This document shows, in pieces, positions 6,323 to 12,222 of a stretch of DNA of 13,879 nucleotides (position 1 is the first letter of the stretch; each line of letters opens with the position of its first letter). The stretch comes from CAYLZO01 sp964387775. Lineage in GTDB: Bacteria; Chloroflexota; Anaerolineae; JAAYZQ01. Made by a program: the position numbers and the translations under genes. The notes beneath the pieces are model-generated. The model had not been told where the DNA came from. It did not search any database and worked only from the letters and a program-made list of their open reading frames with translations. Location: positions 1-13,879 of the forward strand of contig CAYLZO010000139.1 in assembly GCA_964387775.1 (NCBI GenBank), given 5' to 3'.

Positions 6323-7705
6323 ATGGAGGAGCAGATCCCCTTTGAAACTGAGCTGATCGAACGGATCGGTTGGCTCATCCGGCTGCGCTGGCTGGCCGTC
6401 TTGGGCACCGGCCTGGCCCTGGCCCTGGGCGGGCTCCTCTATCCCGGCGAGTTGGCCTTGCTGCCTCTAATTCTCATCACACTGGCCATTGCCCTCTACA
6501 ACGTCCAGTTCCTGCTCTATGCGCGCACCCTCGAGTTGGGCGAGGCCGGCAGCGCCCGGCTGCGGCACGCCACTCGGTTCGCCTACGTCCAGATCGTGCT
6601 CGACCTGGTGGCCCTGGCAGCCCTCATCCATTTTTCAGGCGGCGTGGAGAACCCCCTGGCCCTCTTTTTCGTCTTTCACACCATCATCGCCAGCATCCTC
6701 TTGTCGAGGCGTGTCAGCTTTGTGATGGCCACGCTGGGCGCGCTGCTCTTCGCGGCCGTCGCCGGACTGGAATACACCGGCCTGCTGGCCCATCACCATC
6801 TGCCCCTCCTGGGGCCGACGGAACTATACCGGCGCGTCCCCTACGTGCTGACCGTCGTGGGCGGGATGACCCTCACCCTGTGGCTGGTGGCCTACATGAC
6901 CTCGTCCATCACGGTCCGTCTGCGCCGCCGTGACCGCGAGTTGTTGGACAGCCATCGCACCACGCTGGCCAAGAGCCGCGAGCTGGAGGTCGTCAACGAG
7001 CGGCTGCGGCGGCTCGACGCCGAGCGGACCCGGTTCCTGACGTTGGTCACCCACGAGTTGCGGGCGCCGATCAACACCATTCACACCTGCGTGGAGCTGG
7101 CCCTGGCCGGCTATGCCTCGCCCGAGCGCGTCCGCAACATCCTGGAGCGGGTCAAGCGCCGCACCGCCGAGCTGTCCGAGTTGATCAGCGACCTGCTGCG
7201 CCTGGCCCGCGCCCGCGAAGAGGCGACACGGGACGAGCAGGTGAGCCTGGTCCAGCCGGCGGAGGTGCTGCGAAGTGTGGTGCAGCTCATGAAAACCGAA
7301 GCCGACGGCAAGGACCTATTCTTGAGCGTGGACGTGGACCCCGACCTGCCTCCGGTGCGGGCCAACCCTGACCGCTTCAAGCTGCTGTGGACCAACCTGT
7401 TGAGCAATGCCATCAAGTACACCGAACCGGGGGGCATCGTCGCCGTGGCCCTCAAGCAGACGCCCGGGCACCTCGTCGGCACGGTGCGCGACACCGGCAT
7501 CGGCGTCCCGCCCGAGGATCAGAAGCGGATCTTTGAGGAATTCTACCGTTCAGAGAACGCGCAGGCCTTGTCGCCGGTGGGCACGGGGGTCGGCCTGTCC
7601 ATCGTGCAGCGCATCGTCGAAAACTGGGGGGGCAGCATCTCGGTGGAATCGGAGCCGGGGCTGGGCAGCAAGTTCACCTTTCTCCTACCCCGGGCGGATC
7701 TGTAA
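6323..7705 (+). CDS. Membrane sensor histidine kinase, RegB-like sensor region
   Basis: A 460-aa histidine kinase. Six hydrophobic segments lie at about residues 23-40, 44-66, 86-104, 110-127, 131-150 and 173-195, followed by a short coiled coil (about 200-235). The HisKA domain holds H244 in LVTHELRAPI. The HATPase domain has the N box (NLLSNAIKYTEPGG, N362), the G1 box DTGIGVP (from D390), an F box FEEFYR, and the G2 box GTGVGLSIV (about 420). Between membrane segments 3 and 4 lies GGVENPL (106-112), very close to the GGxxNPF heptad linked to quinone sensing in RegB/PrrB. Redox or quinone sensing is therefore plausible but inferred. It is co-transcribed with the upstream receiver. Its last 32 bases overlap the end of the convergent CNB gene. 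Confidence 0.92.
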   Translation: MEEQIPFETELIERIGWLIRLRWLAVLGTGLALALGGLLYPGELALLPLILITLAIALYNVQFLLYARTLELGEAGSARLRHATRFAYVQIVLDLVALAALIHFSGGVENPLALFFVFHTIIASILLSRRVSFVMATLGALLFAAVAGLEYTGLLAHHHLPLLGPTELYRRVPYVLTVVGGMTLTLWLVAYMTSSITVRLRRRDRELLDSHRTTLAKSRELEVVNERLRRLDAERTRFLTLVTHELRAPINTIHTCVELALAGYASPERVRNILERVKRRTAELSELISDLLRLARAREEATRDEQVSLVQPAEVLRSVVQLMKTEADGKDLFLSVDVDPDLPPVRANPDRFKLLWTNLLSNAIKYTEPGGIVAVALKQTPGHLVGTVRDTGIGVPPEDQKRIFEEFYRSENAQALSPVGTGVGLSIVQRIVENWGGSISVESEPGLGSKFTFLLPRADL

Positions 7706-8168
7706 CCCCGGTCGCCTGGGCCTCGCACACCGTCCGCGTGTGGCGCAGCCGCGAGGCAATGACCTCGGCCAGTTGTTTCATCACCACGAATCCCAAATGC
7801 GCGTCGCGATCAAAGAGGGCGTTCAGGTCCTCGGCGTGGAGGACGATCACGGTGGTTGGGGTCAGCGCCCGGGCCGAGGCCGTAAAGCGCCGCTGCTTGA
7901 CCAGCGACGACCAGCCAAAGATGCGCCCCGGCTCGACCTCCTCGATGGTCGCCTCGCCGCCGGGCCCCAGCGCCGAGCGCAGGCGGATATGCACCTGGAC
8001 GCAGCCCTGGCGGAGGATGAACAGCCGGTCGGCCACCTCCCGCTCGGCGCAGATTAGCTCGCCGGGCTCGTACGATTCCTCGGCGGCGAGGGCGGCGATC
8101 TGGGCCAGATCGCCGTCGCTCAGCCCGACGAACAGTTCACAAGTGCGCAATGCCTCGATCTCGACCAA
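7674..8168 (-). CDS. Cyclic-nucleotide-binding-fold protein without HTH
   Basis: A 164-aa protein consisting of a CNB (Crp/Fnr sensor-type) beta-roll: LFVGLSDGDLAQIAAL, then YEPGELIC, LFILRQGCVQVHIRL, then EVEPGRIFGWSSLVKQRRFTASARAL and a final helix ending near RLRHTRT. The phosphate-binding cassette is abnormal. The usual GE is GW, and the Arg-Ser/Thr-Ala motif is RFTA, so canonical cAMP binding is doubtful. No helix-turn-helix follows, so it is not an ordinary Crp-type activator. No ATG fits the frame; TTG at 8168-8166 is chosen because AAGGAG lies 9 bases upstream. The frame also runs open further upstream, but that stretch is only palindromic repeat. It is the last gene of the Hdr/Flx-like operon, and genes of this kind accompany some hydrogenase and AsrAB-type clusters. 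Confidence 0.8.
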   Translation of the reverse strand: MVEIEALRTCELFVGLSDGDLAQIAALAAEESYEPGELICAEREVADRLFILRQGCVQVHIRLRSALGPGGEATIEEVEPGRIFGWSSLVKQRRFTASARALTPTTVIVLHAEDLNALFDRDAHLGFVVMKQLAEVIASRLRHTRTVCEAQATGVTDPPGVGER

Positions 8169-8194
8169 AGTGGCATTCTCCTTGGGCGACGTGG

Positions 8195-8213
8195 GGCAAG
8201 TTTGAAACTTGCC
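8195..8213. repeat. Palindromic repeat copy 1 (GGCAAGTTTGAAACTTGCC)
   Basis: A perfect palindrome around a central G, with 9-base arms. It lies in the short gap between the FAD/NAD oxidoreductase gene and the CNB-fold gene, 27 bases before the latter's start. An identical core recurs at 8241-8261, spaced 46 bp apart. Such palindromes are widely dispersed in related metagenomic genomes, from memory. Confidence 0.9.
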
Positions 8214-8240
8214 TCCGGGCTCTTCCCCGGTGGGTGAGTT

Positions 8241-8261
8241 GGGCAAGTTTGAAACTTGCCC
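8241..8261. repeat. Palindromic repeat copy 2, touching a stop codon
   Basis: The same palindrome as 8195-8213, here with 10-base arms. Its last base is also the last base of the TAG stop codon (8263-8261) of the FAD/NAD oxidoreductase gene. In RNA it would form a compact stem directly after the stop, possibly an mRNA end-protecting or attenuating hairpin. Confidence 0.9.
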
Positions 8262-9088
8262 TACACGAAACTCTCCAGGAAGCGGGCTACCTGGGTGTAG
8301 GCAAAGACCGGGCCGTCCAGGCAGACAAAGGTCTCGCCCATGTTGCAGCGCCCGCACTTGCCGATGCCGCACTTCATCTTGGCCTCCAGGGTCATGATCA
8401 TCTGCTCGTCGGCAAAGCCCAGCTTTTTGAGGGCCAGGACGACGAACTTGATCATGATCGGCGGGCCGCAGATAATGGCCGCCGCATTGTCCGGCGAGGG
8501 GGCCACCGCCTCCAACAGCTCGGTGATGAGGCCCACGTTGCCGCCCCACTGAGCGTCCGCCTCGTCCACGGTCAGATGCAGTTCGGTGTCGGGCGCATTG
8601 CGCCAGGCCTCGTATTCGTCGGTAAAGACCAGCAGCGAGGGGCTGCGCGCCGCCCAGAGGATGGTCAGCCGGCCATAGTCGGCCCGGTTGTCGAGGATGG
8701 AGTGGATGACGGGCCGCAGCGGCGCCCCGCCGATGCCGCCGCCCAGCACGACGAGGTCCCGGCCCCGAAGCTCGTCCAGGGGAAAGCTGTTGCCCAGCGG
8801 CCCGCGCGCGCCGACCACGGCCCCCGGCTCCAGAGCGTGCAGAGCGTCCGTGACCGTGCCGACGCGGCTGATGGCAAACTCCAGCGCCGAGGTCCGCGCC
8901 ACGGTCGAGGCGATGCCAAAAGGCGCCTCGCCCACGCCAAAGGCCGACACAAAGGCGAACTGCCCCGGCTCGTAGTCAAAGCGCCCGCCGTTCAGCTCTA
9001 CCTGGAAGAGCTTGATGTCGTCCGCCAGGTCCTTGACCCCCACCAGCGTGCCCAACAGCGGCCGCATCGGATTGTCCCGAATACTCAT
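8261..9088 (-). CDS. FAD/NAD(P)-binding oxidoreductase (FlxA / AsrB / hydrogenase gamma type)
   Basis: A 275-aa ferredoxin-reductase-family electron-transfer subunit that takes electrons from NAD(P)H through FAD to a 2Fe-2S centre. The N-terminal FAD barrel contains FDYEPGQFAFVSAFG and a PFGIAS flavin motif (56-61). The NAD-binding half starts at LVVLGGGIGGAPLRP (112-126) and includes IICGPPIMIK. The C-terminal cluster is C240-x4-C245-x2-C248-x7-C256 in KCGIGKCGRCNMG, as in PyrK-like and sulfhydrogenase-gamma proteins. The ATG at 9088 begins MSIRDNPMRP at the usual place; the frame runs further upstream only into repeat. It sits after the two Fe-S subunit genes and most resembles FlxA of the Flx-Hdr complexes or AsrB of sulfite reductase. 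Without an AsrC partner or hydrogenase subunits, the Flx reading fits best. Confidence 0.9.
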   Translation of the reverse strand: MSIRDNPMRPLLGTLVGVKDLADDIKLFQVELNGGRFDYEPGQFAFVSAFGVGEAPFGIASTVARTSALEFAISRVGTVTDALHALEPGAVVGARGPLGNSFPLDELRGRDLVVLGGGIGGAPLRPVIHSILDNRADYGRLTILWAARSPSLLVFTDEYEAWRNAPDTELHLTVDEADAQWGGNVGLITELLEAVAPSPDNAAAIICGPPIMIKFVVLALKKLGFADEQMIMTLEAKMKCGIGKCGRCNMGETFVCLDGPVFAYTQVARFLESFV

Positions 9089-9111
9089 CGTCTCAACCGT
9101 TTCCTTTTGAT

Positions 9112-9154
9112 ATTGGATATTGGGTATTGATGTCTCGCCTAGCCAATATCCAAT
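9112..9154. repeat. Inverted repeat of the TATTGGATATTGG family
   Basis: Perfect 12-bp arms, ATTGGATATTGG at 9112-9123 and its complement at 9143-9154, surround a 19-nt spacer. It fills most of the 68-bp gap between the two genes. A further direct copy, CCCCAATATCC (9162-9172), runs into the upstream gene and supplies its last codons. A related block, TATCCAATACCCAATACG, lies inside that gene at about 9664-9681. Confidence 0.85.
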
Positions 9155-9156
9155 CT

Positions 9157-10188
9157 CTAATCCCCAATATCCATCTTTGTCACGTCGGCCAGCATCTCGG
9201 CGATGTCGATACCGACCGGGCAAACCTCGATGCACCGCCCGCAGCCGACGCAGGCCACCGCCCCGAAATCCTGGGGCGAGTAGCAGAACTTGCAGTAGTA
9301 GCGGTTGCGCAGGCGTTGGGCCGTGGTCGGCCGGGGGTTGTGCCCGCCGGCGATGCGCCGGTAGGCGGCGGCCAGGCAGCTATCCCAGGCCCGCAGCCGT
9401 TGGATGAAGGCATAGCCGGCGTCCGCTGCTACGGTATCGTCGCGCACGTCGAAGCAGCGGCAGGTGGGGCAGACGTAGGTGCAGGCGTGGCAGCTCAGGC
9501 AGCGCTCGGCCAGGCGCCGCCAGTAGGCGTCGTCGAACCGCGCGCTCCAGGCTTCCGGCGGCAAGACAGGCACCTGCTCGCCCGCCGCCTCGGACTTGGG
9601 CGCAGCCTGGCCCGTTTCCTCAGCCTCCAGCCCCTCCAGCAGCGCCATCCCCTTCTCCGTACTATCCAATACCCAATACGTCATCCCGAACTCGTCGAGG
9701 GAGCCAGTATCCCCTTCATACAGCATCACGTCCACCGCCGACGCATCGTCCGGGCCGCTGTCCAGGCTGGTGCAGAAACAGTCGTCCCACAGCCGGGGGC
9801 AGGCCAGGCCAACGAGGGTCGTTTTCTCGCGGCGCTCGGCATAGTAGGCGTCGGCCGGCGGGCGGTCCAGCAGTAGGGCGTCGAGGGCGCGCAGGGCACG
9901 GGCGTCGCAGGGCCGCACGCCAAAGAGCACCTGCTCGCGGGCCAGCTCCGGCTCGGCGAGGGTCATCTCGTCGCCGCGCTGCTCCACCTCCAGGATGACC
10001 TGGGTGTCGGGCAGGAGCCAGCCCTTGGGCGACAGGGCCGTCCGCTCAAAGTCAAAGACGATCTCGGCGCTGGAGGCCACGGGCCGGTAGAGGAGTTCCT
10101 CCCCCAGGCGACGCGGGGCGATGAGCGTGCGCTGCTCGGCCAGCGCATCGAGCCAGCTTGCCAACGCTTCTCGGCTGGTGCGTTTCAT
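9157..10188 (-). CDS. 4Fe-4S dicluster electron-transfer subunit (HydB / AsrA / FlxB type)
   Basis: A 343-aa iron-sulfur protein passing electrons between the FAD/NAD subunit and the rest of the complex. The N-terminal half has GVRPCDARALRALD (90-103) and GLACPRLWDDCFCTSL (127-142), hallmarks of sulfhydrogenase beta and AsrA proteins. The C-terminal half has Cys clusters C230/C233/C236/C240 with CRC (243-245), then C299/C302, and C313/C316/C319/C323 in CVGCGRCIEVCPVG. The ATG at 10188 overlaps the preceding gene's TGA as ATGA and has GAGGAG upstream, implying translational coupling. Residues about 160-178 (GDTGSLDEFGMTYWVLDST) are encoded by dispersed-repeat sequence, and the last residues MDIGD plus the stop also come from a repeat. 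It is a paralogue of the next Fe-S protein upstream. Confidence is high for the family, moderate for the exact subunit role. Confidence 0.88.
   Translation of the reverse strand: MKRTSREALASWLDALAEQRTLIAPRRLGEELLYRPVASSAEIVFDFERTALSPKGWLLPDTQVILEVEQRGDEMTLAEPELAREQVLFGVRPCDARALRALDALLLDRPPADAYYAERREKTTLVGLACPRLWDDCFCTSLDSGPDDASAVDVMLYEGDTGSLDEFGMTYWVLDSTEKGMALLEGLEAEETGQAAPKSEAAGEQVPVLPPEAWSARFDDAYWRRLAERCLSCHACTYVCPTCRCFDVRDDTVAADAGYAFIQRLRAWDSCLAAAYRRIAGGHNPRPTTAQRLRNRYYCKFCYSPQDFGAVACVGCGRCIEVCPVGIDIAEMLADVTKMDIGD
9664..9704. repeat. Dispersed repeat block inside the Fe-S subunit gene
   Basis: The forward strand reads TATCCAATACCCAATACG, close to the intergenic repeat at 9112-9172. It is followed directly by TCATCCCGAACTCGTCGAGG, whose forward translation is RHPELVEG, a peptide I recall from many repeat-containing metagenomic proteins. 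On the coding strand the block is in frame and adds a loop between the N-terminal and Fe-S halves of the protein. Confidence 0.6.
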
Positions 10189-11075
10189 AGCGGCAACTCC
10201 TCGTCCTTGCGAAAGGTCGCCAGCGGCGGCGGGACGTCGGGATCGCCGCCGGCAACGTAGCCGAACAGTGACTCCACCTCCCGAGCGATCTTGCGATTCA
10301 GCAGGCTCAGCGGGATGTGCATCGGGCAGGCGCTGTCGCAGGCGTGGCACTCGACGCAGCGGCCGGCCAGGTGGTAGGCGCGCATGACGTGGAAAAACGC
10401 CTTCTGCGGCACGCCGTGGGCGATGCTGACCCAGGGCGGATCGACCTGCTCGGCCAGGCACTCGAAGCAGTAGCAGCCGGGACAGGCCTGGCGGCAGGCG
10501 TAGCAGCGGATGCAGCGCTCGAATTCCTGGGTCCAGAAGGCCAGCCGCTCGGCCGGCGTCAGGGCTTCCAATTCGGCAACGCTTTGCCCTGAGGCACTCG
10601 AAGGAGCTGGCCCTGAGGCACTCGAAGGGTCGGCCCAATCGTCGTCCGCTACGTTCACTTTAGGTGGCTCGCCGACGAGCGCGTCGTAGAACACCGGCAC
10701 CCGCTCTTTGCAGCGCCGGCAGTGCGCCGCTACGCCTTCGCCATCCAGCATCCCCGGACAGGCCACGCCGATGACGAACACTTGCTCGCGGGCCACCTGC
10801 CCCTCGTGGATGAGCACGTTCAGCATCCGCACGTCGCACGGCCGGGCGACGACGGCCACGCGCTCAGGGCCGGCCTTGTCGCGCAGGTAAATGGTCAGGT
10901 TGTGGTGGCAGCTCTGGTCCCACACCAGCCGCTCGGCGTCCGCGGCCTCGTAGACAAAGGCGGGCCGGACGCGGCCCTTGGGGCTTCGCTCGTGGCCGAG
11001 GACACAGACTACCTCGCCCAGGCTCAACAGCTCCCGGGCCTGCACCCGGATGCCTTCTTGAATCTCCTGGCTCAT
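10185..11075 (-). CDS. 4Fe-4S dicluster electron-transfer subunit, FrhB/AsrA-like (FlxC-like)
   Basis: A 296-aa iron-sulfur protein related to the neighbouring 343-aa subunit. The N-terminal half contains VVARPCDVRMLNVL (75-88), GVACPGMLDGEG (103-114) and CRRCKE, as in coenzyme F420 hydrogenase beta-like proteins. The C-terminal half has C188/C191/C194/C198 (ERCIRCYACRQACPGCYC) and C240/C243/C246/C250 (RCVECHACDSACPMHIPL). The ATG at 11075 overlaps the preceding TGA as ATGA and follows AGGAGGGGGGG. The next gene overlaps its stop in the same way, so D-, C-, B- and A-type Flx subunits follow one another in a coupled array. Residues 149-164 (DPSSASGPAPSSASGQ) are encoded by two copies of a 24-bp dispersed repeat inserted in frame before the Fe-S domain. 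It likely relays electrons from the FAD subunit toward MvhD and HdrA. Confidence 0.85.
   Translation of the reverse strand: MSQEIQEGIRVQARELLSLGEVVCVLGHERSPKGRVRPAFVYEAADAERLVWDQSCHHNLTIYLRDKAGPERVAVVARPCDVRMLNVLIHEGQVAREQVFVIGVACPGMLDGEGVAAHCRRCKERVPVFYDALVGEPPKVNVADDDWADPSSASGPAPSSASGQSVAELEALTPAERLAFWTQEFERCIRCYACRQACPGCYCFECLAEQVDPPWVSIAHGVPQKAFFHVMRAYHLAGRCVECHACDSACPMHIPLSLLNRKIAREVESLFGYVAGGDPDVPPPLATFRKDEELPL
10586..10633. repeat. Two 24-bp repeat units inside the FrhB/AsrA-like gene
   Basis: Two units starting GCCCTGAGGCACTCGAAGG begin at 10586 and 10610, a period of exactly 24 bp. Their reverse complement, CCCTTCGAGTGCCTCAGGGC, is a variant of the amylase-gene unit at 1415-1558 in opposite orientation. 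On the coding strand they give PSSASGPAPSSASGQ, keeping the frame. Confidence 0.88.
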
Positions 11076-11533
11076 CCCCCCCCTCCTGATACCCGATTCC
11101 CTGATTCCCCGATTCCCCGATTCCCAAATCCCGCCCACGGCCCCAGCCCCCGCACCTGCTCCGTCAACTCGCCGACCACCTGGGCGAAGCGCTGCCCCTC
11201 GGCGGCCGACACCCAGTCGATGCGCAGCCGCCCGGCCTCGACGCCCACGAAATCGAGAAAGCGGTGCATCAGCGCGTAACGGCGCCGGGCGTGATAGTTG
11301 CCGTCGCTGTAGTGACAGTCGCCGGGATGGCAGCCGGCCACCAGCACCCCGTCGGCCCCCTCCTGGAAGGCCTTGAGCACGTAGAGGGGGTCCACCCGCC
11401 CCGAGCAGGGCACGCGGATGATGCGGATGTTGGCCGGGTAGGGGATGCGGCTGGTGCCGGTCATGTCCGCGCCGGCGTAGCTGCACCAATTGCACAGAAA
11501 GCCGACGATCTTGGGCTCAAATATCTCACTCAT
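11072..11533 (-). CDS. mvhD: MvhD-type iron-sulfur protein (FlxD-like)
   Basis: A 153-aa member of the methyl-viologen-reducing hydrogenase delta family, a 2Fe-2S protein that docks on HdrA and feeds it electrons. Family Cys positions are all present: C14 and C17 in FLCNWCSYAGAD, C43 in RVPCSGRVDP, and C68 and C73 in AGCHPGDCHYxxGNYHARRR. The ATG at 11533 gives MSEIFEPKIVGFLCNWC, the normal N-terminus, with AAGGA upstream. The start lies 8 bases inside the end of the nucleotidyltransferase gene. Its TGA overlaps the next ATG. The last ~19 residues (FGNRGIGESGNRVSGGGG region) come from a GATTCCCCG-type tandem repeat and are absent from typical MvhD proteins, so the original stop was probably lost. 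Presence of HdrA upstream and Fe-S/FAD subunits downstream supports the FlxD role. Confidence 0.92.
   Translation of the reverse strand: MSEIFEPKIVGFLCNWCSYAGADMTGTSRIPYPANIRIIRVPCSGRVDPLYVLKAFQEGADGVLVAGCHPGDCHYSDGNYHARRRYALMHRFLDFVGVEAGRLRIDWVSAAEGQRFAQVVGELTEQVRGLGPWAGFGNRGIGESGNRVSGGGG
11087..11131. repeat. GATTCCCCG short tandem repeat
   Basis: Imperfect units of about 9 bp (GATACCC, GATTCCCT, GATTCCCCG, GATTCCCCG, GATTCCCAAATCCC) cover the end of the mvhD-type gene. On the coding strand they encode the Gly/Asn/Glu-rich tail and lie just before the ribosome-binding site of the next gene. Confidence 0.9.
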
Positions 11534-12032
11534 GGGTGCATCCTTCGTCGCTCGCGGTTCGTCGCAGGGCAAGCAATGCTTCCAGTTCACGAATCAACAG
11601 CATATCCTTGGGGCGTCCGGCTGCTCGCTTGGCCTTCAACAAACCCTCCAGCGTCAGGACGTGACAAACAAAGCCAAAAAGCTCCATCGGCTCCGAGTAG
11701 GCCAGCACTTCCTCGTAGGTTCCCAGTCCAGCGACCTCGCCTATCAGGTCCAGGTCGCCGGCGGTCGTGGACAGAGTGAAGCTCAGGCCCGCCCGGATGG
11801 TCGCTGCATCTAGAGCAAAGGGCAGGTCCGGCGGAGCACCCCGCAGATAAGGTTGAAAGGGGATCAGTGCCCCGGCCAGCCGCTCACAGTTTTGGGTGCT
11901 CCGCTCGTAGCAGATGTCCAGGTCGACAGTCGTGTAGGCGCTGCCTTGGGCTACGGCTGCCACCCCGCCGATGACAACAAACTCTACGCGGTTTTGGTGT
12001 AGTGCTGCCAGAAGTTGCTCAAGATTGGTCAC
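11526..12032 (-). CDS. Nucleotidyltransferase-fold protein (AbiEii/MNT-like)
   Basis: A 168-aa protein of the DNA polymerase beta-type nucleotidyltransferase superfamily. The signature is VVIGGVAAVAQGSAYTTVDLDI, with G22-G23 and the metal-binding pair D37/D39; a possible third acid is in GDLDLIGEV near residue 93. The C-terminus KAKRAAGRPKDMLLIRELEAL is typical of small chromosomal transferases related to AbiEii-type toxins or annotated as DUF6036-like. Target and activity are unknown. It could be a toxin, a tRNA/protein-modifying enzyme or an antitoxin-like modifier. It overlaps the 67-aa upstream gene by 14 bp and the mvhD-type gene by 8 bp. It has no known role in electron bifurcation and looks like half of an inserted two-gene cassette within the operon. 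Confidence 0.85.
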   Translation of the reverse strand: MTNLEQLLAALHQNRVEFVVIGGVAAVAQGSAYTTVDLDICYERSTQNCERLAGALIPFQPYLRGAPPDLPFALDAATIRAGLSFTLSTTAGDLDLIGEVAGLGTYEEVLAYSEPMELFGFVCHVLTLEGLLKAKRAAGRPKDMLLIRELEALLALRRTASDEGCTHE

Positions 12033-12222
12033 GTGCTCGTTCTCCCGCAGCCCGTATCGCTTTCAGGAAGGCCAACGCTTCCTGATGTCGCCTCAGTCGC
12101 TCCGTTGGCGTCCAAGTCAAGCGCTCGCGGAGCAAGCTCAGGTCTACACCAAATGCCTCTGCTTCCTGCAGCAGATGCCCCCCACCTGTACTCTGTTCTT
12201 CCGGAACCTCAAGGTCTCTCAT
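12019..12222 (-). CDS. Small protein paired with the nucleotidyltransferase
   Basis: A 67-aa protein starting MRDLEVPEEQSTGG and ending ERARDQS. The core is LGVDL-like (FGVDLSLLRERLTWTPTERLRRHQEALAFL), predicted mostly helical, with a TPTERLxRHQxAL motif. I recall similar short proteins directly upstream of single-domain nucleotidyltransferases, but no function is established from sequence. The ATG at 12222 lies inside the 3' end of the ferritin-like gene (14-bp overlap), and its end overlaps the transferase start by 14 bp, so the pair is probably translationally coupled. The longer frame upstream is just the ferritin gene read in another frame and was excluded. A toxin-antitoxin or modifier pair is possible. 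Confidence 0.7.
   Translation of the reverse strand: MRDLEVPEEQSTGGGHLLQEAEAFGVDLSLLRERLTWTPTERLRRHQEALAFLKAIRAAGERARDQS

Noticed and set aside
8169..8549. Extended N-terminus of the CNB-fold protein
   Set aside because: The extension reads through palindromic repeats and antisense of the FAD subunit gene, and gives no conserved sequence.
9089..9235. Extended N-terminus of the FAD/NAD oxidoreductase
   Set aside because: It is made of the intergenic repeat and the upstream gene's tail; family alignment starts at MSIRDNPMRP.
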